DNA of 7,128 nucleotides, from positions 1-7,128 of the forward strand of contig JACMKW010000389.1 in NCBI GenBank assembly GCA_014379885.1, written 5' to 3'. Source of the stretch: Rhizobacter sp. (GTDB lineage: Bacteria; Pseudomonadota; Gammaproteobacteria; Burkholderiales; Burkholderiaceae). Positions within the stretch are counted from its first letter, which is position 1, and each line of letters opens with the position of its first letter. The notes below the pieces were generated by a model. It did not search any database, was not told where the DNA came from, and saw only the letters and a program-made list of their open reading frames with translations. Shown in pieces: positions 1-6,852 of the stretch. Both the position numbers and the translations under genes were made by a program.

Positions 1-1271
1 CGCATGCCGCCGATGCCACCGGCAAGGCCATTCACGACGTGCTGCTCGAAGAGGTAGGCCGCCACCCCAACATTCGACTGCTGGAGCGCTGGATGGCGGT
101 CGACGTGATCACCTCGCGCCACCTCAAGCGCGAAGAGCAGCCCCGCTGTTACGGGGTCTATGCACTCGACATCGACAAGCAACGCGTCGAAACCCTGCCC
201 GCTGCGGCGGTAGTGATGGCCACCGGCGGCGCCGGCAAGGTGTACCGCTACACCACCAACCCCGACACCTCCACGGGTGACGGCATTGCGATGGCCTGGC
301 GGGCTGGTGCGCGCGTGGGCAACATGGAATTCATCCAGTTTCACCCGACCTGCCTGTATCACCCGCAGGAGCGCAGCTTCCTCATCACCGAGGCTTTGCG
401 CGGCGAAGGTGGCAGGTTGCTCTTGCCCGACGGCACACGTTTCATGCAGGCGCATGACGAGCGTGGCGAGCTGGCCCCGCGCGACATCGTGGCCCGCGCG
501 ATCGACTTCGAGATGAAGAAGCACGGTGTTGACAACGTGTTGCTCGACGCCACCCACCTGGGCGCTGATTTCCTCAAGGAACATTTCCCGACCATCTACG
601 CACGCTGCCTGAAGCTGGGCATCGACATCACGCAGCAGCCCATTCCCGTGGTGCCCGCCGCGCACTACACCTGCGGCGGCGTGGTCACCGATCTGCTCGG
701 CCGCAGCGACATCCCGGGCCTGTATGCCGTGGGCGAGACCACCTACACCGGCCTGCACGGTGCCAACCGGCTGGCCAGCAACTCATTGCTCGAATGTGTG
801 GTGCTGGGCAAGACTTGCGCTGACGACATCCTTGAACGTGCCGATGGCTCGCATCCAGAGTTACCCGCCTGGGACGAGAGCAAGGTTGAAAATGCCGACG
901 AGCAAGTCGTCATCTCACACAACTGGGATGAGCTGCGTCTCTTGATGTGGAACTACGTGGGCATCGTGCGCACCACCAAGCGGCTGGAGCGTGCCCTGCA
1001 CCGCATTCACTTGCTGCGCAGCGAGATTGACGATTACTACGGCAGCTTTCGCGTCACGCGCGACCTGCTGGAGCTGCGCAATTTGGTGGATTGCGCCGAG
1101 CTGATCGTGCGTTCGGCGCTGATGCGGCACGAGAGCCGCGGCCTGCATTACAGCCGCGACTTCCCGCAGACCCTGCCGGTGAGCTTCCCGACGATCCTGA
1201 TGCGACCGGCGGGCCGCACGCGGCGTGAGCCGCAACCGCAGGGAGCGGGGCCGACGGGGTTGTGGCGTTGA
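1..1271 (+). CDS. nadB: L-aspartate oxidase, 3' part (5' end outside window)
   Basis: NadB is an FAD flavoprotein that oxidises L-aspartate to iminoaspartate, which quinolinate synthase NadA uses in de novo NAD synthesis in the cytoplasm. The reading frame is already open at base 3 and shows 422 residues. E. coli NadB is about 540 long, so roughly the first 120 residues, with the FAD-binding GxGxxG, lie to the left. Visible family blocks (fragment numbering) are ATGGAGKVY near 73-81, the EFIQFHPT segment, [15 protein letters not shown] near 133-147, [14 protein letters not shown] near 153-166, PAAHYTCGG, and [15 protein letters not shown] near 230-244. The C-terminal helical domain contains [21 protein letters not shown] and LLELRNLV. 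These combine the fumarate-reductase-type active-site scaffold with the NadB-specific C-terminal domain, which argues against SdhA or FrdA. The last ~20 residues are Arg/Pro/Gly-rich and look unconserved. An internal GTG at 39 is not a real start. The gene converges on the - strand operon across an inverted repeat. Confidence 0.96.
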   Translation, partial: HAADATGKAIHDVLLEEVGRHPNIRLLERWMAVDVITSRHLKREEQPRCYGVYALDIDKQRVETLPAAAVVMATGGAGKVYRYTTNPDTSTGDGIAMAWRAGARVGNMEFIQFHPTCLYHPQERSFLITEALRGEGGRLLLPDGTRFMQAHDERGELAPRDIVARAIDFEMKKHGVDNVLLDATHLGADFLKEHFPTIYARCLKLGIDITQQPIPVVPAAHYTCGGVVTDLLGRSDIPGLYAVGETTYTGLHGANRLASNSLLECVVLGKTCADDILERADGSHPELPAWDESKVENADEQVVISHNWDELRLLMWNYVGIVRTTKRLERALHRIHLLRSEIDDYYGSFRVTRDLLELRNLVDCAELIVRSALMRHESRGLHYSRDFPQTLPVSFPTILMRPAGRTRREPQPQGAGPTGLWR

Positions 1272-1277
1272 CTCAGC

Positions 1278-1364
1278 GGGCTTCAATACCTCAGCCTGAG
1301 CGGCTGGTGGTATGCAAAGCCCGTCGAACGCAAATTACCCGCTCAGGCTGAGGTATCGAAGCCC
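1278..1364. repeat. Long inverted repeat between convergent genes (possible bidirectional terminator or dispersed REP-like element)
   Basis: The left arm 1278-1303 and right arm 1339-1364 are reverse complements over 26 positions, with a single A/C mismatch (1285 against 1357). The loop is 35 nt (1304-1338). Each arm contains its own 11-nt palindrome, CTCAG-C-CTGAG at 1290-1300 and its complement at 1342-1352, so the element is two nested palindromes. It starts 6 nt after the nadB stop and ends 30 nt beyond the stop of the opposing flavoprotein gene. No run of T follows either arm, so it is not a textbook intrinsic terminator. It could still end or insulate both transcripts, or be one copy of a chromosomal repeat family. 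Confidence 0.8.
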
Positions 1365-1394
1365 CGTTCGAACATCGCCCCTTGCCGATGTGGC

Positions 1395-2372
1395 TCAGCC
1401 GGCAGCGAATTTGGCGAGCCGCTGCCCAATAATCGCATTGGCCTCGGCCATGATGCGGTCGATCAACTCCTGCACCGTCGGCACGTCGTGAATCAAGCCG
1501 GCCACCATGCCGCATGACCACGCACCCAGGTCCATCTCGCCTTCTTTCATGATGCGTGGATAGACACCGGCCACCTCGGCCGCGATGTCTTCGAACGTCA
1601 GCGCAGCACCAAGCTTGCGCTCTTTTTCGAGCAGGCGCTCGACCGCCGCATTGGTCAGCACGCGTTCGGTGTTGCGCAGCGGGCGCATTACGAGGCGGGT
1701 GTCGAGCTCGGTGGCCGCGACGATGGCGTTCTTAACGTTCTCATGCACCGGCGCTTCTTTCGTTGCAATGAAGCGTGTGCCCATGTTCATGCCATCGGCG
1801 CCGAGCGCGAGCGCGGCCACCAGCGAGCGGCCGTCGGCCATGCCACCCGAGGCGACAAACGGGATCTTCAGCTCTTCGGCCGCGCGCGGCAGCAAGATGA
1901 AGTTGGGCACATCGTCTTCGCCAGGGTGGCCACCGCACTCGAAGCCATCGACGCTCACTGCATCACAACCAACGGCCTCGGCCTTCAATGCGTGGCGCAC
2001 CGAGGTGCATTTGTGGATCACTTTGATGCCTGCCTCTTTCAGAGCAGGCATCCACTTTTGCGGGTTGTTGCCAGCCGTCTCAACCGCCTTCACGCCGCCA
2101 TCGATGATGGCCTTCACGTAGCCCGGGTAGTCGGGAGACGCGAGCGAAGGCAGGAAGGTGAGGTTCACGCCGACGGGTTTGTCGGTCATCTCGCGGCAAC
2201 GAGCGATCTCCTTGGCTAGCAGTTCGGGCGAGCGTTGCGTGAGGCCCGTGATGAGGCCCAAACCACCGGCGTTCGACACGGCCGCGGCCATCTCGGCAAA
2301 ACCCACATAGTGCATGCCGCCCTGGATGATGGGGTGCTGGATGCCGAACATTTCGGTGATGCGCGTCTTCAT
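1395..2372 (-). CDS. FMN-dependent NMO-fold oxidoreductase, probably PA1024-type NADH:quinone reductase
   Basis: This 325-residue TIM-barrel flavoprotein belongs to the nitronate monooxygenase / 2-nitropropane dioxygenase fold. Visible elements are the N-terminal QGGM at 17-20, GVNLTFLP around 68-75, HKCTSVRHALKAE around 120-132, DGFECGGHPGEDD at 142-154 with the family histidine H149, the phosphate-binding SGG at 175-177, and NMGTRF at 196-201. From memory, the HKCT..RHALKAE and FEC(A/G)GHPGEDD blocks are those of Pseudomonas aeruginosa PA1024, which was reassigned from nitronate monooxygenase to NADH:quinone reductase. I therefore prefer that activity. A true nitronate monooxygenase, or an enone-reducing or dehydrogenating acyl-CoA flavoenzyme, remains possible. 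It is the last gene of the operon, 34 bp after the ligase stop. The ATG is preceded by GAAAG with 7-nt spacing. Its place in an acyl-CoA operon suggests a redox step on, or coupled to, a CoA thioester pathway. Confidence 0.8.
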   Translation of the reverse strand: MKTRITEMFGIQHPIIQGGMHYVGFAEMAAAVSNAGGLGLITGLTQRSPELLAKEIARCREMTDKPVGVNLTFLPSLASPDYPGYVKAIIDGGVKAVETAGNNPQKWMPALKEAGIKVIHKCTSVRHALKAEAVGCDAVSVDGFECGGHPGEDDVPNFILLPRAAEELKIPFVASGGMADGRSLVAALALGADGMNMGTRFIATKEAPVHENVKNAIVAATELDTRLVMRPLRNTERVLTNAAVERLLEKERKLGAALTFEDIAAEVAGVYPRIMKEGEMDLGAWSCGMVAGLIHDVPTVQELIDRIMAEANAIIGQRLAKFAAG

Positions 2373-2406
2373 GAAAAGTCTTTCATTTGGGAAGAGAGGT
2401 GTTCGG

Positions 2407-4089
2407 TCAGGCGGTGGGCGGCTGCAGCTGGGCGAGCGCGGTGGCGCGAATCTCGCGCTTGAAGATCTTGCCCGAGGGTGTGCGCGGCAGTGGGCCGTCG
2501 GCTTTCAGGATGTAGCGCGGCAGCTCGAAGCGCGCGAGGTGGCCTTCGAGAAACGTGCGCAGCGCATCGAGGTCCAGCGTGGCGCTGCCGTGCACCGTGG
2601 CGCCGACTTCTTCGCCCAGGCGCTCATCGGGCACCGCGTACACCGAGGCTTCGTGCACGTCGGGGTGCATCAGCAACGCGGCTTCCACATGGCCGCAGCC
2701 GATGTTCTCGCCGCCACGGATGATCAAGTCCTTGATGCGGTCGACGATGTAGAGGTAGCCCTCGGCGTCGATGATGGCGCCGTCGCCGGTGCGAAACCAG
2801 TCGCCTTCGAATGACTGGGCATTCGCTTCCGGCAGGTTCCAGTAGCCGGTGAACACCGAGGTGCCGCGTACCCACAGTTCGCCGCGTTCGCCGGCTGGCA
2901 GCACGTGGCCGATCTCATCGGTGACGCGGATTTCCAGCACCTGCGAGCAGTGGCCCGAGCTGCTGGGGTGGGCCACGTAGTCTTCACCGACGATGCCCGC
3001 CCCGATGGCGTTGGTCTCGGTCATGCCCCAGCCGATGTTGGGCAAGGCCTGGGTGAAGCTCGACTTGATCTGCCGCACTTGCTCGGGCGCACGTGGAGCG
3101 CCACCGCCGCCCAGCGAGGCGAGCGTGGCCAGGCTGTAGCGGCCCGATAGCGCCACACGCACCAGGTCGCCCGTGACAGCGGCAGGGCCGGTGAGCGAGG
3201 TGAGCCGTTCACGATCGATCAATTCAGCGGCCTTGTCGGCGTCCCAGCGGTACATGCAGACGATGCGCCGCTGCGTGCGGTAGCTGGTGAGGTAGGACGA
3301 ATGAAGCGCTGTCACGTGGAACAGCGGCACCGCCAGCAGCGTGCCCGGCTGTTCGGTCGCAACCGCCGGCTCGGTGCCGTTCACCGCCGCAATGATGGCG
3401 TAGTCGAGCTCCCACGAGAGCAGGGCCGACAGCACCATGCGGTGCGTCGACGGCACACCCTTCGGACGCCCACTCGACCCCGAGGTGTAAAGCATGATGG
3501 CCAAGTCATCGGGCTGAATGTCGACCGGCGGCATGGGCACGTCGCCCAGCGCTTCAGTGGCGGCTTTCAGGTCACGTGCGCCGGCTGGCAGCTTGGTCGC
3601 ACGCACGACCAGCACGTGCAGCCCTGCGATGGGGTGCTGGGCCAGGCGGTCCAACCGCTCCTGGTCGGCGAACAGCGCCTTCGCACCACAGTCGGTCAGG
3701 CCGTAGTTCATCTCGTCGGCCTGCCAGTGGGCATTCATGGCCACGGCAACTGCACCAATGGAGGTGATGGCGCTGAAGGCCAGCATCCACTCGGGGTAGT
3801 TGCGCATCGAAATGGCCACGCGATCGCCGGGGCGGATGCCGCAGTCGTGAACCAGCACATGGCCGATGCGCGAGGCCTGCTGCCAGGCCTGCGCGAAGCT
3901 GAGTCGCTCGTCTTCGTAAACCAGGAAAGGCAACTCGGTGACGTAGGCCTCGAAATAGGCGCGCAGTGTGGGCGGCGCGTTCTTGAAGACGCGCAGTTGG
4001 CGGCCGTTGACCACGATGTCTTCCAACTCGCCCGGCTGGCCGGGGGCGGTGAGGGCGGCGATGGCCGCAGTGCGAAGCATTGGCTGCAT
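2407..4089 (-). CDS. AMP-forming acyl-CoA synthetase (ANL superfamily), substrate unknown
   Basis: This cytoplasmic ligase should convert a carboxylic acid, ATP and CoA to an acyl-CoA, AMP and PPi. The 560-residue length is normal for the family. Motifs in order are the phosphate loop YTSGSSGRPKG at 201-211, GWGMTET at 353-359, the aspartate of TGD at 434-436, DRIKD from 450 with the hinge region, GGENI at 459-463, and the C-terminal PRTPSGKIFKRE with the adenylation lysine at 541. All catalytic elements are intact. After GGENI the sequence reads GCGHVEAAL; His467 sits where many relatives have Glu. The ATG at 4089 overlaps the upstream crotonase stop by one base (TGATG) and has AAAGG 6 nt before it. 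A TTG one codon earlier is a less likely start. The tight overlap points to translational coupling. I cannot name the substrate: the family includes fatty-acid, aromatic and bile- or sterol-acid ligases, and motifs alone do not separate these. Confidence 0.9.
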   Translation of the reverse strand: MQPMLRTAAIAALTAPGQPGELEDIVVNGRQLRVFKNAPPTLRAYFEAYVTELPFLVYEDERLSFAQAWQQASRIGHVLVHDCGIRPGDRVAISMRNYPEWMLAFSAITSIGAVAVAMNAHWQADEMNYGLTDCGAKALFADQERLDRLAQHPIAGLHVLVVRATKLPAGARDLKAATEALGDVPMPPVDIQPDDLAIMLYTSGSSGRPKGVPSTHRMVLSALLSWELDYAIIAAVNGTEPAVATEQPGTLLAVPLFHVTALHSSYLTSYRTQRRIVCMYRWDADKAAELIDRERLTSLTGPAAVTGDLVRVALSGRYSLATLASLGGGGAPRAPEQVRQIKSSFTQALPNIGWGMTETNAIGAGIVGEDYVAHPSSSGHCSQVLEIRVTDEIGHVLPAGERGELWVRGTSVFTGYWNLPEANAQSFEGDWFRTGDGAIIDAEGYLYIVDRIKDLIIRGGENIGCGHVEAALLMHPDVHEASVYAVPDERLGEEVGATVHGSATLDLDALRTFLEGHLARFELPRYILKADGPLPRTPSGKIFKREIRATALAQLQPPTA

Positions 4090-4910
4090 CAACGGCCTTT
4101 AAACACTGGCTCGCGCTTGTCGACGAAGGCGCGTGCAGCTTCGCGGTGGTCCTCGGTCTGGCCGGTGTGGATCTGGTGCGTGGCTTCGAGGTCGAGGCAT
4201 TCGTCGACTTCGCCAGCCATCGCGCGGTTGAGGTTTTCCTTCATGTAGCGGTAGGCCACGGTCGGCCCTGCGGCGAGGCGGCGCGCGATCTCGCCGGCGC
4301 GGTCTGCCAATGCCTCGGGTGGGCACACCCAGTTGGTGAGGCCGATGCGCAGCGCTTCTTCTGCCGAGACACGCTCGCTTAGCAGGAACAGCTCGCGAGC
4401 TTTGCCCGCACCGACGAGCTGCGTCATGAAATAGGTGCCGCCGTAGTCGCCCGAGAAGCCGACACGCGCAAAGGCGGTTGTCATGATCGCGGTGCTGGCC
4501 ATCACGCGCAGGTCACAAGCCAGCGCCAATGCGAGCCCGGCGCCTGCGGCCGGCCCGGGTATCGCGGCGATCGTGGGCTTGGGCATTTTGAACAAGCGGC
4601 CTGCAGTCTCGCGCTGGCTGTAGCGCTGCTGGTGGATGGCTTCGTCGATGGTGCGTTGGCCCACTGTGCCGTCGCCGGCTGCCGCCATGCCCTTCACGTC
4701 GCCGCCGGCGCAAAAGCCCTTGCCTGCGCCGGTCAACACGATGCAGCGCACGGCGGTGTCGAACTCGGCACTCACCAGTTGCTGCTGCAGTGCCTGCAAC
4801 ATGGGGCGCGACAGCGCGTTGCGCGCATCGGGCCGGTTCATCGTCAGCGTCAGCACGCCCTCGTCGAGGTCGGCCAGCAGGTCGGGGGTTCCGGTGTCGC
4901 GTGTGGTCAT
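4089..4910 (-). CDS. Crotonase-fold (enoyl-CoA hydratase/isomerase family) protein lacking both hydratase glutamates
   Basis: The 273-residue length, the LTMNRPDARNAL strand at 21-33, the first oxyanion-hole block CAGGD at 67-71, the second block GPAAGAG at 119-125, and the C-terminal FKGR all mark the crotonase superfamily, which handles acyl-CoA thioesters. Aligning by eye to rat mitochondrial hydratase, the two catalytic glutamates (E144 and E164) fall on Ala127 and Phe147. An aspartate, D155, sits in GDYGGT, the position of the single catalytic aspartate of PaaG-type isomerases (xPDxGGT). It is thus more likely a double-bond isomerase, or an enzyme of another crotonase chemistry, than a classical hydratase. 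The substrate is unknown. The gene begins 16 bp after the hot-dog gene, has a strong AAGGAG site, and overlaps the ligase start by one base, so the three are very probably co-transcribed and co-translated. Automated annotation would call it enoyl-CoA hydratase. Confidence 0.9.
   Translation of the reverse strand: MTTRDTGTPDLLADLDEGVLTLTMNRPDARNALSRPMLQALQQQLVSAEFDTAVRCIVLTGAGKGFCAGGDVKGMAAAGDGTVGQRTIDEAIHQQRYSQRETAGRLFKMPKPTIAAIPGPAAGAGLALALACDLRVMASTAIMTTAFARVGFSGDYGGTYFMTQLVGAGKARELFLLSERVSAEEALRIGLTNWVCPPEALADRAGEIARRLAAGPTVAYRYMKENLNRAMAGEVDECLDLEATHQIHTGQTEDHREAARAFVDKREPVFKGR
4096..4100 (-). promoter_or_regulatory. Ribosome binding site of the acyl-CoA synthetase
   Basis: On the - strand AAAGG lies 6 nt before the ATG at 4089, inside the last codons of the crotonase gene. 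It supports the ATG that overlaps the upstream stop rather than the TTG one codon earlier, which would leave only 3 nt of spacing. Confidence 0.55.
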
Positions 4911-4918
4911 GTTCTTGT

Positions 4919-4924
4919 CTCCTT
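4919..4924 (-). promoter_or_regulatory. Strong Shine-Dalgarno of the operon crotonase
   Basis: AAGGAG on the - strand, 8 nt before the ATG at 4910, fixes that start. It is the best ribosome binding site in the - strand operon and lies in the 16-bp gap after the hot-dog gene stop. Confidence 0.8.
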
Positions 4925-4926
4925 GT

Positions 4927-5895
4927 TTACTTCACGAGGCCGAGTTCGCGCGCGTCGTTCTCATAGTTGGCATACGAGGCCTTCAGCGTGGCGCTGTTGA
5001 GGATCATCTCGGCCACGAGCGTGCGCGTGCCGGCCTCGAAGACCTGGGTTCGCATCCAGCAAGACTCAGTGCGTGCGCTTTCGCTCAGCGCGATGATTTC
5101 GCGTTCGAGGTCATAGGTTTGACCCACGAACAAGGGCCCCTTCACCAGGCGGATCTGCTGGCCGGCGAACAAGCCGACTGCCGGCCTGCGGCCGCGGAAC
5201 TCCGCCTTGTCGACGGTGCTGCCAAGCAGCACGCTGATCATCTCGATCGGGATGATGGCGCGGCCCCATGGGGATGAAGCACCGCCTTCGGGCGTGTACC
5301 AGGGAGAAGGTTCGGTGATGACCTTGAGCTTGGAGGCCAGCGTGAACGGGTAGTGCCCGCCCATGTGCTGGTCGAAGCCCATGGCGATGGTTTCTTTTGC
5401 TGCACCGCGCTGCCCGACCCTCAGGTCGCGGTTGATCACGAGGCCCGTGGCCGGGCGCAGCTTGGCGATGCGCTGTGGAATTTCATGCGCGGTGTCGGGC
5501 ACGTCGCCGACTGAGGCTGTGCCGGTCAACACCGGCGTGCCATCGCGCTTCTCGGCCCAGATGCGCACCACGCGTTCGCCTTTGGCGGGGGGCTGCACGA
5601 AGGCGCGCACCTCTTCGCCTTCGACGACCATGTTCTGGTAGTGCGAGCTGATGCAGCCGCTCTCGAACCAGGCCTGGCCGAAGAGTTGGAACAGCAGCGG
5701 ATCGAACTGGCTGAAATGTGTCGGCCCTTCGATCGGGCCGGCGCGCAGGCCCAGGTCTTCAGCGGTCTTGTCGTCGTGGATCGACAGGTGGCCGTCGTAG
5801 GTCTGGTCGGCCAGCATCTGGCGCGGCTTGCGAAGCGGGCCGCTGAGCGCGGGGGTGGGCGTGTCGGGGAACGGAACAAGAAATGGAACGGTCAT
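4927..5895 (-). CDS. Double hot-dog-like (MaoC-like) protein of unknown activity
   Basis: I do not recognise a named family member. The 322-residue protein appears to be two hot-dog units in tandem. The first spans about 30-130, with GLRAGPIEGPTHFSQFDPL, a central helix (FGQAWFESG), SHYQNMVVEGEEVRAFV and a closing strand TPVLTGTASVG. The second spans about 165-310, with the helix IPIEMISVLLGS, FAGQQIRLVKGPLFVGQTYDLEREI and TLVAEMILNSATL. Hot-dog proteins act on acyl-CoA or acyl-ACP as hydratases, dehydratases or thioesterases. The D-x-N-P-x-H signature of (R)-specific hydratase 2 is absent from both halves. There is no signal peptide or membrane segment, so it is likely cytoplasmic. The ATG at 5895 has GAGAGG 7 nt before it; a TTG 12 codons upstream is less convincing. 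It is the first gene of the operon and directly precedes the crotonase, which suggests it works on the same CoA ester, either as a hydratase or as a non-catalytic partner. Confidence 0.7.
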   Translation of the reverse strand: MTVPFLVPFPDTPTPALSGPLRKPRQMLADQTYDGHLSIHDDKTAEDLGLRAGPIEGPTHFSQFDPLLFQLFGQAWFESGCISSHYQNMVVEGEEVRAFVQPPAKGERVVRIWAEKRDGTPVLTGTASVGDVPDTAHEIPQRIAKLRPATGLVINRDLRVGQRGAAKETIAMGFDQHMGGHYPFTLASKLKVITEPSPWYTPEGGASSPWGRAIIPIEMISVLLGSTVDKAEFRGRRPAVGLFAGQQIRLVKGPLFVGQTYDLEREIIALSESARTESCWMRTQVFEAGTRTLVAEMILNSATLKASYANYENDARELGLVK

Positions 5896-6033
5896 TGCGA
5901 GGCCTCTCAACACAAGCTGCAAACAGCGCAAGGATAGGCCGAAGGCGTGCGCGCCGCAGTCGCGTGGGGGTCACTGTGTGGGCCTTGTGTGGCGGATGAT
6001 TCAGGGTCACCTCAGCCTCTACCTAGAAACCCT
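5896..6033. promoter_or_regulatory. Divergent intergenic spacer, presumed promoters for both directions
   Basis: These 138 bp separate the - strand operon from the + strand crotonase gene and must hold the start signals of the operon. I see no convincing -35/-10 pair. On the - strand a weak TATCCT (rc of 5932-5937) is a possible -10, but nothing resembling TTGACA lies 17 bp before it. GGTCAC occurs twice (in GGGGGTCACTG near 5966-5976 and CAGGGTCACCTC near 6002-6013) and TGTGTGG also recurs. I do not assign either to a regulator. Confidence 0.35.
5903..5908 (-). promoter_or_regulatory. Ribosome binding site selecting the ATG of the hot-dog gene
   Basis: GAGAGG on the - strand lies 7 nt before the ATG at 5895. 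No comparable site precedes the in-frame TTG at 5931, so the shorter 322-residue product is preferred. Confidence 0.65.
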
Positions 6034-6852
6034 ATGCAGATCCACGCCACCACACCGCCCCCGCCTCAAGGTTGCATCGACACGCAGGTTGTCGGCAACG
6101 TGCTGCTGATCGGCATCAACCGCCCAGCCAAGCGCAACGGCTGGACGCCCGAGATGTTTCGCCAGCTGGGCGAGGCCTACACCCGGCTTGACGATGAGCC
6201 CGAGCTGCGTGTCGGCGTGCTGCACGCCATGGGCGACCACTTCACCGCCGGGCTGGACATGCCCTCGGTGCAGGCGGCCCTGGAGCGTGGCGAGAAGTTG
6301 ATTCCCGAAGGCATGGTCGAGCCTCACGATTTCGGTAAGCCCGGCTACCGACGCCGTGCCAAGCCGGTGATCGCTGCGGTGAAAGGCATCTGCTTCACGG
6401 TCGGCCTGGAGCTGATGTTCGGCGCCGACATCGTGGTGGCTGGTGTTGACTGCCGCTTCAGTCAGAAGGAAGTGCAGCGCGGGCTGATGCCTGGCGCGGG
6501 CGCCACGCTGCGCATGTCGGAGCGCGCGGGCCTGGGCAATGCGATGCTGTACCTGCTGACCGGCGATGAGTTCGACAGCGCCACCGCGTACCGGCTTAAC
6601 TTCGTGCAGAAGGTGGTGCCCAACGCGCAGGTGCTCGATGAAGCGCTGGCCATCGCACAACGCATTGCCGAGCAGGCGCCGCTGGCCGTGATAGCCACGC
6701 GCCTGAACGCCATCAAGGCCGTGGAGGAGGGGCCTGCGGCGGCGGTAGCTGACTTCGGTGCCATCAGCAAACGCATCTTCGCGAGCGAAGACTGGGCTGA
6801 AGGCGTGCGCTCTTTTGTGGAAAAGCGACCCGCGAAGTTCAAGGGGCGTTGA
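6034..6852 (+). CDS. Enoyl-CoA hydratase family protein with both catalytic glutamates
   Basis: This 272-residue crotonase-fold protein should hydrate a 2-enoyl-CoA (or isomerise one) in beta-oxidation-type metabolism. Seen: the INRPAKRNGW strand at 28-37, the first oxyanion-hole block FTAGLD at 70-75, the second block KGICFTVGLEL at 117-127, FSQKEVQRGLMPGAGAT at 142-158, and the C-terminal KFKGR. Glu126 and Glu146 are 20 residues apart and align by eye with E144 and E164 of rat hydratase, so the acid/base pair is intact. The usual GGT after the second glutamate is GAT here. The ATG at 6034 is chosen because the protein's conserved part begins soon after it. An in-frame GTG at 5947 would add 29 unconserved residues across the divergent spacer. 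The ATG has only a weak ribosome site (AGAAA). It is transcribed away from the operon and is followed by etfB in the same direction, but with 157 bp and separate control signals between. The physiological substrate is not evident. Confidence 0.88.
   Translation: MQIHATTPPPPQGCIDTQVVGNVLLIGINRPAKRNGWTPEMFRQLGEAYTRLDDEPELRVGVLHAMGDHFTAGLDMPSVQAALERGEKLIPEGMVEPHDFGKPGYRRRAKPVIAAVKGICFTVGLELMFGADIVVAGVDCRFSQKEVQRGLMPGAGATLRMSERAGLGNAMLYLLTGDEFDSATAYRLNFVQKVVPNAQVLDEALAIAQRIAEQAPLAVIATRLNAIKAVEEGPAAAVADFGAISKRIFASEDWAEGVRSFVEKRPAKFKGR

Noticed and set aside
1..1271. Succinate dehydrogenase or fumarate reductase flavoprotein instead of NadB
   Set aside because: The shared FAD/active-site scaffold is present, but the C-terminal [17 protein letters not shown] and LLELRNLV blocks are those of NadB.
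1743..2219. Open frame on + inside the flavoprotein gene
   Set aside because: Low-complexity Arg/His/Ala translation, opposite conserved FMN-binding motifs.
3301..4248. A 315-codon open frame on + antisense to the acyl-CoA synthetase
   Set aside because: Its translation is His/Arg/Gly-rich with no family motif, and it lies opposite a gene with every catalytic motif intact. Long antisense frames are common in GC-rich DNA.
5896..5931. TTG start extending the hot-dog protein by 12 residues
   Set aside because: A good GAGAGG site precedes the ATG at 5895 and nothing similar precedes the TTG.
5947..6033. GTG start extending the second crotonase by 29 residues
   Set aside because: The added residues do not resemble crotonase N-termini, no ribosome site precedes the GTG, and it would fill most of the divergent spacer.
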